A DNA stretch of 64,000 bases from Kozakia baliensis (lineage in GTDB: Bacteria > Pseudomonadota > Alphaproteobacteria > Acetobacterales > Acetobacteraceae). Below, piece by piece: positions 27,826 to 38,238 of this stretch. The position numbers and the translations under genes were made by a program. Each line of letters starts with the position of its first letter. The first letter of the stretch is position 1. The stretch is from positions 248,001 through 312,000 of the forward strand of contig NZ_CP014674.1 of NCBI RefSeq assembly GCF_001787335.1. Direction: 5' to 3'. The notes under the pieces are model-generated. The model saw only the letters and a program-made list of their open reading frames with translations, did no database searches and was not told the origin of the DNA.

Positions 27826-29961
27826 ATGAGCATACCGTTGAGAAGAAGCTTACGGGAAGGTAATCCGTCGGAGCGTGGTGCGGTTTATGACGGCAAGGGC
27901 GTTAATTTCGCGATATTCTCTGCACACGCGAAAGCTATAGAAGTTTGTCTGTTCGATCGAAGTGGAAAAAACGAATTAGATAGGATCAAACTTCCAGAGT
28001 ATACTGACCAAATTTTCCATGGTTGGATTCCTGATATCCATCCCGGTCAGCTATACGGTTTCCGCGTTTATGGCGATTATGAACCCGATGCCGGCCATCG
28101 ATTCAATTCTAATAAATTACTGCTCGACCCTTATGCGCGTGAGCATTACGGCGAACTAAAATGGGATCCCGCACTTTTTGGCTATCAACTCGACCATCCC
28201 GATAAGGATTTGAGCTTCAGCGACGTGGATAGTGCGTCCTTCATGCCGAAATGCGTGATCACGGACCCGGGACATAAAAATTTCCGGCATCCGAGGACCC
28301 GTTGGGCTGAGACGGTTGTTTATGAAACGCATGTCAAAGGCTATACCCAGCAGCACCCGCATGTTCCTCGCAAATTACGTGGAACCTATGCGGGATTGGC
28401 GAACAAGCATGTTCTGGAACATATCAAATCGCTTGGTGTGACCGCGATCGAACTTTTGCCCGTGCAGAGCTTCGTGACCGACCAATATCTCGTTGATCAT
28501 GGGTTGACGAATTACTGGGGCTACAACACGATCGGCTTTTTCGCGCCCGAGACACGTTACGCTGCGGATACGGACGATCCCGCTTCGGAATTTCGCCGGA
28601 TGGTGACGGCGTGCCATGAAATGGGCCTCGAAGTGATTATGGACGTAGTCTATAATCATACCGCCGAAGGGAACGAACTCGGCCCGACGCTTTCCTTCAA
28701 AGGGATCGATAATCTTTCTTATTATCGGCTGATGCCCGATAATTTGCGGTATTATATCAACGATACCGGCACAGGAAATACTTTCAATCTCAGCAATCTG
28801 CGTGCCATCCAGTTTGTTGCGGATAGTTTGCGTTATTGGACCAACGAGATGGGCGTGGACGGTTTCCGGTTCGATCTATGCAGCGTGCTGGCGCGTGAAC
28901 GCAGCGGCTTCGATAGTGAGGCGGGCTTTTTGCGTGTTTGCCGTCAGGATCCGACGCTTTCTCACGTCAAACTCATTGCGGAACCTTGGGATATCGGGCC
29001 GGGCGGCTATCAGGTCGGGCATTTTCCGCCAAGCTGGGCCGAATGGAACGATCAGTTTCGCGATACGGTGCGTGATTTCTGGCGTGGAGAAGCGCGTGCT
29101 AATGCATTAGCGCCCCGCCTGTTGGGAAGTCCCGATATGTTCAACCATAGCGGGCGTCAGGCCTGGGCAAGCGTCAATTTCGTGACGGCGCATGACGGTT
29201 TCACGCTGAAGGATTGCGTTTCCTATAACGAGAAGCACAACGAAGCGAACGGCGAAGGCGGGAAGGATGGCTCATCCGATAACCGCTCCTATAATTATGG
29301 CGTGGAAGGGCCAACGGATGATCCTGACGTCAACGCGCTGCGCTGGCGTCAATGCCGCAACATGCTCGCCACGCTGATCTTTTCGCAAGGTACGCCTATG
29401 ATCTTGGCAGGCGACGAATTCGGACGGACGCAAGGTGGCAACAACAATGCCTACTGTCAGGATACGCCGATCTCTTGGGTGAATTGGGACATCGGCGAGG
29501 AAGAGGAGAGCCTGACCCGCTTCGTCACGCGTCTTTTGGCGTTGCGCAAACGGTTTCCCATTCTTCATCGCAGTCGTTTTTTGACGGAAGCTTATAATAA
29601 GGAGCTTGAAGTCAAAGAACTGACATGGATCAGCGCCGGTGGCGGGGAAATGTCTCCTACGGAATGGGAACAGGCGCAGTGTTTCGGGCTCATGCTCGAT
29701 GGGCGCGCGCAGCCGAGCGGCATCATGCGCCGTGGTGCGGACGCCACGCTTCTTCTCGTCGCCAATAGTTGGCACGATGTCGTGGAGTTTCATCTTCCTG
29801 TGGCGGAAGGCGGCGCATGGCGTTTGCTGGTCGATACGAATCAGCCCGAAGCTGGCGCAAAAATCGAGCAGAATAAATTCGAGCAAAAGCACGTCTATAT
29901 GGTGACAGGCCGGTCGGTTCTGCTGTTCGAGTTACTGGACGGCAGTAACGCGGGTCACTAA
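27826..29961 (+). CDS. glgX: Glycogen debranching enzyme
   Basis: A 711-residue GH13 enzyme that hydrolyses alpha-1,6 branches of limit dextrins. It carries REGNPSERGAVYDGKGVNFAIFSAHA (N-terminal domain), VIMDVVYNHTAEGNELGPTLSFKGIDN, GVDGFRFDLCSVLARE, LIAEPWDIGPGGYQVG and FVTAHDGFTLKDCVSYNEKHN, all GlgX hallmarks. The ATG at 27826 is preferred over 27793 by homology of the N-terminus. It is divergent from glgA; the AT-rich 27619-27825 gap should hold both promoters. Confidence 0.96.
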   Translation: MSIPLRRSLREGNPSERGAVYDGKGVNFAIFSAHAKAIEVCLFDRSGKNELDRIKLPEYTDQIFHGWIPDIHPGQLYGFRVYGDYEPDAGHRFNSNKLLLDPYAREHYGELKWDPALFGYQLDHPDKDLSFSDVDSASFMPKCVITDPGHKNFRHPRTRWAETVVYETHVKGYTQQHPHVPRKLRGTYAGLANKHVLEHIKSLGVTAIELLPVQSFVTDQYLVDHGLTNYWGYNTIGFFAPETRYAADTDDPASEFRRMVTACHEMGLEVIMDVVYNHTAEGNELGPTLSFKGIDNLSYYRLMPDNLRYYINDTGTGNTFNLSNLRAIQFVADSLRYWTNEMGVDGFRFDLCSVLARERSGFDSEAGFLRVCRQDPTLSHVKLIAEPWDIGPGGYQVGHFPPSWAEWNDQFRDTVRDFWRGEARANALAPRLLGSPDMFNHSGRQAWASVNFVTAHDGFTLKDCVSYNEKHNEANGEGGKDGSSDNRSYNYGVEGPTDDPDVNALRWRQCRNMLATLIFSQGTPMILAGDEFGRTQGGNNNAYCQDTPISWVNWDIGEEEESLTRFVTRLLALRKRFPILHRSRFLTEAYNKELEVKELTWISAGGGEMSPTEWEQAQCFGLMLDGRAQPSGIMRRGADATLLLVANSWHDVVEFHLPVAEGGAWRLLVDTNQPEAGAKIEQNKFEQKHVYMVTGRSVLLFELLDGSNAGH

Positions 29962-29971
29962 ATGAAAAGGC

Positions 29972-30370
29972 ATGACCTCGGAAGTCGATGAATTACTGGC
30001 ACGGCTGCGGACTTCTCGGTTCCGCAGCCGTTTTCATCTCGATGCGCAATCTCGCGCCTATCTGCAATCGCGTGGTTTGCCGGTCGTCATGGAACACGCA
30101 GCCGCTTTCTTGCGTGAACGTCTAGTCCCGGCCCGGCCACCGAAAGACGGAAAACAGACACCGATGCGCGGCCATCCGGTTTTTATCGCGCAACATGCCA
30201 CGGGTTCATGTTGCCGTTCATGTCTCGCTAAATGGCACCATATCGAAAAGAACGCCCCTCTGACGGAGCAGGAGCAGATGGAGATACTCGCCGTTATCCG
30301 GGCCTGGTTGGAGCGTGAGGCATTGGAGCGGGGGATTGCTACAACGCCTGATCAAGGTCAGCTATTCTGA
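29972..30370 (+). CDS. DUF4186 protein
   Basis: A 132-residue soluble protein with the family block DGKQTPMRGHPVFIAQHATGSCCRSCLAKWHHI. The CC-x-x-C and nearby histidines suggest a metal site, though this is not established for the family. AAAAGG lies close before the ATG. It begins 10 bases after glgX and is probably co-transcribed with it, but no functional link to glycogen is known. Confidence 0.85.
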   Translation: MTSEVDELLARLRTSRFRSRFHLDAQSRAYLQSRGLPVVMEHAAAFLRERLVPARPPKDGKQTPMRGHPVFIAQHATGSCCRSCLAKWHHIEKNAPLTEQEQMEILAVIRAWLEREALERGIATTPDQGQLF

Positions 30371-30377
30371 ATAAAAA

Positions 30378-30626
30378 TTACTTTTTCTTTTTAGCATGGC
30401 TCTGCTTCGCATTGGCAGGCTTGAACATGGTCCGGCAGCGGGGAGAAAGCTGATCGATCTTCTTCTTCATACATTCCGTGATTTTTGCTTCGTTAGGAAT
30501 AGCGAAGGTGCAGAGACGAATGGCGTCTCCACGGCAGGCGGCGCTTTGTTCCTCGCGGGTGGCGGCGTGAGAGCCGCCCGCCATGATAAGAGCGGCGAGA
30601 GGAAGAGCAAATTTCAAAGCGCGCAT
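30378..30626 (-). CDS. Small secreted protein with four cysteines
   Basis: 82 residues from the ATG at 30626. It has a signal peptide (MRALKFALPLAALIMAGGSHA), then AACRGDAIRLCTFAIPNEAKITECMKKKIDQLSPRCRTMF, with four cysteines in a spacing seen in small periplasmic cysteine-rich-repeat proteins of Alphaproteobacteria. The C-terminus is very basic (AKKKK). Two disulfides are likely. Function is unknown. It converges with the DUF4186 gene, whose stop is 8 bases away. Confidence 0.78.
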   Translation of the reverse strand: MRALKFALPLAALIMAGGSHAATREEQSAACRGDAIRLCTFAIPNEAKITECMKKKIDQLSPRCRTMFKPANAKQSHAKKKK

Positions 30627-30814
30627 AACAATAAGGCTCCTTAGCCAATACAAATTCAACCTATCATCGAAGATGCGCAATAATTTTCCATTGCGCGATG
30701 ATATGTATCAAACTCGCGCAAAAGAATTTTGTTCATTAAGCGTCTCTTACCATTCAGAATTTTAATGTCGCCACTATTATAAAACAGTATTGAGCGTGCA
30801 CCTTGTGACTTGGA

Positions 30815-32737
<1,923 letters not shown>

Positions 32738-32815
32738 TATAAAGGCTCAAAATAAAGAAGAATGATGGAAGACTCCCCCTATCTCATCATGTCTCGAAAA
32801 TCCATGAGCCGCCTT

Positions 32816-33190
32816 TCAAGGAACAATAATTTTAGCGAACCAAGCTCCGCCCTGCGTCAATTTCGGCGTATGAACAGAAGAGGATGATGGGGCGGGCGTA
32901 GGGGAAGGCAGCCTATAAAGCAGCCATGCGACACACTGCTTTTCTTCCTCGTCTGCCAAATCGTAGAAGACCGCGCGCGCTTCCCGCCATGTTTTGAGAA
33001 TCCCCGCACGCCGCAATTCGCCGAGTTGCTGGCTCAACGCGGGTTGGCCGATGCCGGTATGGTTTTCGACCTCACCGACCGTTGCCGGGCCTTGATGCAG
33101 AAAAGCCAGGATCATCAAACGTTGGGGCTGGCTGTAGAGGCGCAGCTTGTCGGCGAGGTTTTTCGCCTGTTCGAGGCTCAATCCGCTCAT
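32816..33190 (-). CDS. ArsR-family repressor of the sulfide cluster
   Basis: A 124-residue winged-helix regulator whose ATG overlaps the peroxiredoxin stop (ATGA), giving translational coupling. The core (LRLYSQPQRLMILAFLHQGPATVGEVENHTGIGQPALSQQLGELRRAGILKTWREARAVFYDLAD) resembles BigR/SqrR/YgaV, persulfide-sensing repressors that control neighbouring persulfide dioxygenase and SQR genes. BigR/SqrR sense through two cysteines; this protein has only Cys86, and the usual first cysteine (in LMILC) is alanine here. The proline/serine-rich tail (93-124) is unusual. Likely operators are the palindromes at 33871-33920. Confidence 0.85.
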   Translation of the reverse strand: MSGLSLEQAKNLADKLRLYSQPQRLMILAFLHQGPATVGEVENHTGIGQPALSQQLGELRRAGILKTWREARAVFYDLADEEEKQCVAWLLYRLPSPTPAPSSSSVHTPKLTQGGAWFAKIIVP

Positions 33191-33831
33191 ACGGGGCGGT
33201 CTTTCTTCAAAACGTGGAACCAAGTTTCTTCATTTTCCGCGATGTCAGCTTGGCATGCGGCCAGCGGGCATAGAACGTCCTCGCCAGGTTGCCAGCCTTC
33301 CGGCGTGAGGGCATCGCCTTGAGAGGCGCGTTGCAGAGCCGCGACGCTACGCAGGATTTCATTAACTGAACGACCGATGCTGAGCGGATACCAGAGGATC
33401 GCCTGGATGATTCCATCGGGGGCGATGATGAAGGTGGCGCGGACGGTGCCGCTATCCTGGTTGCTATCGTCCAGCATGCCATAGGCGCGCGCGATGGCCA
33501 TGGAAGGGTCTTCGATAAGCGGAAAATCCACGCGGACGCCGAAAGCGCGGCGGATCGCCTCCAACCAAGCGATGTGGGAAGGCAGGCTATCGATGGAAAG
33601 GCCGACGAGGGCGCAGTTCAGCGCTTCGAATTGCGGTTGGGCCTGGGCGAAGGCGAGGAACTCGCTGGTGCAGACGGGCGTGAAATCGGCGGGGTGGGAA
33701 AACAGCACGACCCAACGCCCACGCAGGGCGCTCAATGTCAGTGGGCCTCGTGTCGTGCGGGCGGTGAAATCCGGAGCGAGAGAACCGATTTTCACGTTGC
33801 TGACCGTTTGAGGGAGTGAGTTGTCGTCCAT
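33187..33831 (-). CDS. 1-Cys peroxiredoxin (AhpC/TSA, Prx6 type)
   Basis: 214 residues from the ATG at 33831, where the family N-terminus (VSNVKIGSLAPDF) begins; an open frame to 33906 crosses the promoter. The peroxidatic cysteine is Cys54 in SHPADFTPVCTSEF, followed by the 1-Cys family pattern FPLIEDPSMAIARAYGML and VRATFIIAPDGIIQAILWYPLSIGRSVNEILR. It reduces peroxides and, in sulfur metabolism, possibly organic persulfides. It shares a transcript with the ArsR gene and faces the persulfide dioxygenase gene. Confidence 0.92.
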   Translation of the reverse strand: MDDNSLPQTVSNVKIGSLAPDFTARTTRGPLTLSALRGRWVVLFSHPADFTPVCTSEFLAFAQAQPQFEALNCALVGLSIDSLPSHIAWLEAIRRAFGVRVDFPLIEDPSMAIARAYGMLDDSNQDSGTVRATFIIAPDGIIQAILWYPLSIGRSVNEILRSVAALQRASQGDALTPEGWQPGEDVLCPLAACQADIAENEETWFHVLKKDRPV

Positions 33832-33870
33832 TAGCGCGGTTTCCTGCGTTCTTGCTTGACCCCAAGCAAT

Positions 33871-33887
33871 CTTTAGTTTAATTAAAG
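33871..33887. promoter_or_regulatory. Near-perfect 17-bp palindrome, candidate ArsR operator
   Basis: CTTTAGTTTAATTAAAG matches its reverse complement at 7 of 8 arm positions. It lies in the 102-bp gap between the two divergent transcripts of the sulfide cluster. A TTGACC at 33856-33861 upstream could be the -35 box of the plus-strand operon, so a protein bound here would block it. Confidence 0.5.
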
Positions 33888-33897
33888 TCCGAAAGTC

Positions 33898-33920
33898 AAC
33901 TTTCATTTTTCATGAAAGTT
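33898..33920. promoter_or_regulatory. Perfect 9+5+9 palindrome before the persulfide dioxygenase gene
   Basis: AACTTTCAT (33898-33906) and ATGAAAGTT (33912-33920) are exact reverse complements around TTTTC. It ends just before the ATGGGAGG ribosome site and 13 bases before the start codon. It is a second operator candidate, or an mRNA hairpin controlling initiation. Confidence 0.55.
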
Positions 33921-33933
33921 ATGGGAGGCCATC

Positions 33934-34860
33934 ATGTCCGATCATCATCTCGCGGCGGCTGCGGCGCAGGTTGAGGCCGTGCTGCAAGGGCGAGGCCGCT
34001 CTCCAATGGTACGCAGTTTTTTCGACGAGCCGACGAACACGGCAAGCCATGTCGTGTACGATCCCGAAACGCTGTATGCGGCGGTGATCGATAGCGTTTT
34101 GGATTACGATGCGGCTTCCGGGCGCACTTCTTATGAAAGCGCGCAGGCCATTGTGGATTTCGTGCGCGAGCATGGATTGACCGTGCAATGGCAACTGGAA
34201 ACTCACGCCCATGCCGACCATCTTTCCGCCGCGCCATGGTTGCAGGAACAACTTGGCGGGAAATTGGCGATTGGCGCGGAGATTACAGTCGTTCAGGACG
34301 TCTTCGGCAAGATTTTCAATGCCGGAACACGCTTTGCGCGCGACGGGTCGCAATTCGACCGGCTGTTCCGCGATGGAGACCGGTTCAAGATCGGGAATAT
34401 CGAGGCGATCGTGCTGCATGTGCCGGGGCATACACCAGCGGATATGGCGTTCGTGATCGGGGATGTGGCCTTCATCGGGGATACGTTGTTTATGCCCGAT
34501 TACGGCACGGCGCGGGCGGATTTTCCGGGCGGCGATGCGCGGCAGCTTTTCCGCTCCATCCGGCGCTTGCTTTCCCTGCCGCGAGAAACGCGGATTTTCC
34601 TGTGCCACGATTACAAGGCTCCCGAGCGGGATTATTATGCTTGGGAGACGAGCGTGGGGGCGGAGCGCGACGCCAATCTGCATGTGCATGAGGGTGTTAC
34701 CGAGGAAGAATTCGTGAAGATGCGCACCGAGCGCGATGCAACGCTCTCCCTGCCGAAGCTGATTATGCCTTCGGTTCAGGTGAACATGCGCGGCGGACAA
34801 TTGCCGGAGGCCGAGGATAACGGCGTCCGATACATCAAAATACCGATCAATAGATTATAA
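33934..34860 (+). CDS. Persulfide dioxygenase, Blh/ETHE1-like metallo-beta-lactamase fold
   Basis: A 308-residue enzyme with THAHADH (90-96), VPGHTPAD, GDTLFMPDYGTARADFPGG and CHDYKAP, the iron ligands and glutathione-binding segments of persulfide dioxygenases. It oxidises glutathione persulfide to sulfite. GGGAGG precedes the ATG. It is the first gene of an operon with SQR and a TauE exporter, the classical BigR-controlled sulfide detoxification set. Length and motifs place it with Blh-type enzymes rather than glyoxalase II. Confidence 0.94.
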   Translation: MSDHHLAAAAAQVEAVLQGRGRSPMVRSFFDEPTNTASHVVYDPETLYAAVIDSVLDYDAASGRTSYESAQAIVDFVREHGLTVQWQLETHAHADHLSAAPWLQEQLGGKLAIGAEITVVQDVFGKIFNAGTRFARDGSQFDRLFRDGDRFKIGNIEAIVLHVPGHTPADMAFVIGDVAFIGDTLFMPDYGTARADFPGGDARQLFRSIRRLLSLPRETRIFLCHDYKAPERDYYAWETSVGAERDANLHVHEGVTEEEFVKMRTERDATLSLPKLIMPSVQVNMRGGQLPEAEDNGVRYIKIPINRL

Positions 34861-34885
34861 GAATTGAATAGCAGGAATGACGATC

Positions 34886-36487
34886 ATGAATTTGCGCTTC
34901 ATTACTAAGAATTACGCGGTTTCTCCTCAAATTATGCCGAACGATATCGAGCGGATCGCCAAGGATGGGTTTGCCGGCATCGTGTGTCTGCGCCCGGACG
35001 GTGAAGAACCGGGGCAGCCGAGCGCTGCGGAATTGGGCGTGGCTGCAGAAAAGGCGGGGCTTCAATTCGCGCTGATCCCCGTGCGTTCCGGCACGACGCC
35101 GGACTCGCATAGCGTGAACGCAATGCGCCGGGCTTTGCTGGAGATGTCCGGCGTGGATGGAACCGGCAAGGTTCTGGGCTATTGCCGTTCCGGCAAGCGG
35201 GCGGCGGATATTTTCGAACTGGCGCAGGGCGCGCGCGAGGAAGCGGCGGCTCCGACGCAGAGTTACGATGTGGTGATTCTCGGCGGTGGCGCGGCAGGAA
35301 TTGCAACGGCGGCGAGCTTACTCAAGCGCCGTTCGGATTTGACCATCGCCATCGTCGAGCCTTCCGGCGATCATTACTATCAGCCGGGCTGGACGCTGGT
35401 GGGCGGCGGTGTGTTCTCCCAAGAACAGACGCGCCGCTCCGAAGTGACGTTAATTCCCAAAGAAGCCAATTGGATACGCGAAGCTGTGGTGAGTTTCGCG
35501 CCGGAGAGCAATGGCGTAACGCTGAGCAACGGCGCGAAACTGCACTACCGCGCGCTGGTGGTGGCGTTGGGCATCAAGCTGGATTGGGCGGCCATTCCGG
35601 GTTTGGCGGAGACGCTGGGTAAGAACGGCGTGACCTCCAATTACCGTTACGATCTAGCGCCATATACCTGGAAGCTGGTGCAGGAACTTCAGCACGGCAC
35701 CGCGATTTTCACGCAACCGCCCATGCCGATCAAATGTGCGGGCGCGCCGCAGAAGGCCGTGTATCTCTCCTGCGATGCGTGGCGTCGGCGCGGCGTGGAT
35801 AAAGATATCGCTGTGGAGTTCGACGTGGCCGGGCCTTCCCTTTTCGGGGTGGCGGCGTTCGTACCCGCGCTGATGAATTACATTCGGCGTTATAAGGTCG
35901 ATCTAGAGTTGAAATCCAAGCTCGTAGCGGTAGATGGTCCGAAGGGAATTGCGACTTTCGAGCGCGTCCGAGAAGGAGGCACCGAGACCGTGGAGCGCAA
36001 ATTCGAGATGCTGCATGTAGTCCCGCCGCAGGTGGCGCCGGATGTGGTGCGTGAAAGCAAACTGGCGGGTAAGGATGGGTTTGTGACCGTCGATCCGGCG
36101 ACTCTGCGGCATGTGACCTATGACAATATCTTCGCACTGGGCGACGTAGCGGGCACCTCCAACGCCAAGACGGCGGCGGCAGCGCGCAAGCAGGCTCCGG
36201 TGGTGGCGCATAATGTGGTGGCGACGCTGGCGCACCGCGCCCCGAATGCGGAATATGATGGTTACGGCGGCTGCCCGTTGACGGTGGAGCGCGGGAAGAT
36301 CGTGCTGGCGGAATTCGGCTATGGCGGCAAGCTGATGCCGAGCTTACCGAAATGGTTGCTGAACGGTGAGAAGCCGACGCGCCTGGCTTGGTTCCTGAAA
36401 GAAAAGGTGATGCCCGCGCTATATTGGTATGCCATGTTGAAGGGGCGTGAGATCATGGTGAAACCGAAATATAAGACCGGCGGCTGA
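34886..36487 (+). CDS. DUF442 domain-sulfide:quinone oxidoreductase fusion
   Basis: 533 residues from the ATG at 34886 (AGGA 9 bases upstream; the ATG at 34877 touches it). Residues 1 to about 110 are a DUF442/TIGR01244 phosphatase-like domain with the active-site loop GYCRSGKRA (Cys100). From about residue 127 the protein is a flavoprotein (VVILGGGAAGIATAASLL) of the type II SQR/human SQOR kind, with the catalytic cysteines in PIKCAGAPQK (Cys284) and YDGYGGCPL (Cys463). It oxidises sulfide, passes electrons to quinone and loads persulfide on a thiol acceptor. It follows the dioxygenase by 25 bases. Confidence 0.93.
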   Translation: MNLRFITKNYAVSPQIMPNDIERIAKDGFAGIVCLRPDGEEPGQPSAAELGVAAEKAGLQFALIPVRSGTTPDSHSVNAMRRALLEMSGVDGTGKVLGYCRSGKRAADIFELAQGAREEAAAPTQSYDVVILGGGAAGIATAASLLKRRSDLTIAIVEPSGDHYYQPGWTLVGGGVFSQEQTRRSEVTLIPKEANWIREAVVSFAPESNGVTLSNGAKLHYRALVVALGIKLDWAAIPGLAETLGKNGVTSNYRYDLAPYTWKLVQELQHGTAIFTQPPMPIKCAGAPQKAVYLSCDAWRRRGVDKDIAVEFDVAGPSLFGVAAFVPALMNYIRRYKVDLELKSKLVAVDGPKGIATFERVREGGTETVERKFEMLHVVPPQVAPDVVRESKLAGKDGFVTVDPATLRHVTYDNIFALGDVAGTSNAKTAAAARKQAPVVAHNVVATLAHRAPNAEYDGYGGCPLTVERGKIVLAEFGYGGKLMPSLPKWLLNGEKPTRLAWFLKEKVMPALYWYAMLKGREIMVKPKYKTGG

Positions 36488-36495
36488 CCGCTGCC

Positions 36496-37266
36496 ATGGA
36501 TATTGCCCAATTAGCGCTCGAACTGGGTTCGGGCGGGTTGGTCGGCTTCACGCTGGGGCTGATCGGCGGGGGAGGCTCCATTCTGGCAGTGCCGTTGATG
36601 GTATATGTCGTGGGGGTGCGCAACCCGCATGTCGCCATCGGCACCAGCGCCTTCGCGGTGGCGGTGAATGCGCTGGCGGGTTTGGCGAGCCATGCGCGCG
36701 GGCACACGGTGAAATGGCGATGCGCCGGGATTTTCGCTCCGGCGGGAATTTTGGGCGCGTTGCTCGGCGCGCATCTGGGCAAGGCGGTGGATGGGCAGAA
36801 GCTACTATTTTGCTTTGCGCTGCTGATGCTGGCAGTGGGCGCATTGATGATTCGTGGCCGCCATGACGAAGGTATTCCGGGAGCTGCGTGCAATCGGGAA
36901 AATGCGGGCAAGGTCGTGCTTTACGGCGCGGGGACGGGACTACTTTCTGGATTTTTCGGAATTGGCGGCGGTTTTTTAATCGTGCCTGCGCTGATTGCCG
37001 CGACTTGCATGCCGATTTTGAACGCGGTGGGAACATCTCTTGTCGCCGTGTCGGCCTTTGGTGTGAGCACCGCGGCGAGCTACGCTTTATCGGGCTATAT
37101 CGATTGGCAATTGGCGTTTTTGTTCGTCATCGGCGGAGTGATCGGCAGTTTGCTGGGTACGCGCGTGGCGTGCGGAATGTGCACGCGCTCGGGCGGGACA
37201 TTGAAAACTTTCTTCGCTGGCGTCATTTTCGTGGTAGCCGGATATATGATCTGGCGCAGTATTTGA
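36496..37266 (+). CDS. TauE/SafE-type sulfite/sulfonate exporter (TSUP)
   Basis: A 256-residue membrane protein with about eight hydrophobic segments and the two TSUP repeats, each starting with a glycine-rich block (LGLIGGGGSILAVPLMVYVVG and GFFGIGGGFLIVPALI). It begins 8 bases after the SQR gene. In such operons it is thought to export the sulfite made by the dioxygenase. A possible GxxG-rich pore motif is repeated in each half. Confidence 0.92.
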   Translation: MDIAQLALELGSGGLVGFTLGLIGGGGSILAVPLMVYVVGVRNPHVAIGTSAFAVAVNALAGLASHARGHTVKWRCAGIFAPAGILGALLGAHLGKAVDGQKLLFCFALLMLAVGALMIRGRHDEGIPGAACNRENAGKVVLYGAGTGLLSGFFGIGGGFLIVPALIAATCMPILNAVGTSLVAVSAFGVSTAASYALSGYIDWQLAFLFVIGGVIGSLLGTRVACGMCTRSGGTLKTFFAGVIFVVAGYMIWRSI

Positions 37267-37279
37267 AAGTGACGTGCCA

Positions 37280-37747
37280 ATGAGTGCTCCTGCCCAACGC
37301 CTGACTCAAGATGAACTCGTGGCGGCGGTAAATTCCGTCGTCGGGGCGGAGCCGGATTTGATTGCGAACATGGCTAATATTTCGGCCATGATTTTCGAAG
37401 CGATGCCGGATTTGAACTGGGCGGGCTTTTACCTCTGGAAAGAGGACCAACTCGTATTGGGGCCGTTCCAGGGGCGTGTGGCCTGCACGCGGATTCCGCT
37501 CGGCAAAGGCGTATGCGGCGCGGTAGCGCGGGATCGTGAGACGCTGGTGGTGCCGGATGTGCATGAATTCCCCGGCCATATCGCCTGCGACGCGGCTTCG
37601 GCTTCCGAAATCGTGGTGCCGGTTCTGGCAGGAGATCGGCTGATCGGGGTGCTGGATATCGATAGCCCGGTGAAGGGACGGTTCTCCTCCGAGGACCGGG
37701 TGCGACTGGAAGAAATTGTAAAGATTTTGGTGCAAACTATTGGGTAA
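37280..37747 (+). CDS. msrC: Free methionine-(R)-sulfoxide reductase, GAF type
   Basis: 155 residues from the ATG at 37280; a GTG two codons earlier is a weaker choice. A single GAF domain with the three family cysteines: Cys69 (RVACTRIPLGKG), Cys79 (GVCGAV) and Cys103 (FPGHIACDAASASEIVVP). It reduces free Met-R-sulfoxide with thioredoxin. It is placed 13 bases after the exporter, so it may ride on the sulfide operon and extend its oxidant defence. Confidence 0.92.
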   Translation: MSAPAQRLTQDELVAAVNSVVGAEPDLIANMANISAMIFEAMPDLNWAGFYLWKEDQLVLGPFQGRVACTRIPLGKGVCGAVARDRETLVVPDVHEFPGHIACDAASASEIVVPVLAGDRLIGVLDIDSPVKGRFSSEDRVRLEEIVKILVQTIG

Positions 37748-37833
37748 GGCAGAAATAATTTTTCTGTCAGTAAATATTTGGCGGCGAAGTTTCATTGCAA
37801 CATGAAATCCGCTTATTGAACGGAGTGCCGCCT

Positions 37834-38118
37834 ATGCCTTCTGTCCGTAGAACAGCCTGGTTTGCGCCCAAGCGCTACGGATATGGGGCAGGCAGGCCTT
37901 TGTGTTGGCAAGGGTGGGTTTTGTTGCTGTCGTTCATGGCCGTGATGATGTTGCCGTGGAGCGCACTTCACTTCATGAGAGCGGAGAAGACCACGCTGGC
38001 GATCATGATCGCTTTCTCATCGGTTTTGAACATAGCGGCGACAATCTGTTTTCTTTGGGTATGCAAAACCAGAACTGCTGGCGGGTGGCAGTGGCGCTGG
38101 GGAGAGGGTGATCGATAA
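37834..38118 (+). CDS. Small two-helix membrane protein
   Basis: 94 residues from the ATG at 37834 (GGAG about 9 bases upstream). The N-terminus WFAPKRYGYGAGRPLCWQGW precedes two hydrophobic stretches (VLLLSFMAVMMLPWSALHF and LAIMIAFSSVLNIAATICFLWVC). The block W-F-x-P-K-x-Y-G-x-G-x-x-P-x-x-W-Q-G-W recurs in small unannotated inner-membrane proteins. No function is known. Confidence 0.65.
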   Translation: MPSVRRTAWFAPKRYGYGAGRPLCWQGWVLLLSFMAVMMLPWSALHFMRAEKTTLAIMIAFSSVLNIAATICFLWVCKTRTAGGWQWRWGEGDR

Positions 38119-38238
38119 GAACTACTTGGAGTTTCTGGTTTATTTCCAGTTCGGAAACGAGCAACTGTATCGTTATTGCCCGGTTTCGCCGATCTGGGAA
38201 AGTAGTATTGCTGAACTCTCCCAAATATTCATTTCGTG

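Noticed and set aside
37795-37833. Earlier TTG start for the small membrane protein
   Set aside because: The ATG at 37834 has a GGAG site and begins the conserved WFAPKRYGYG block; the extension has no ribosome site.
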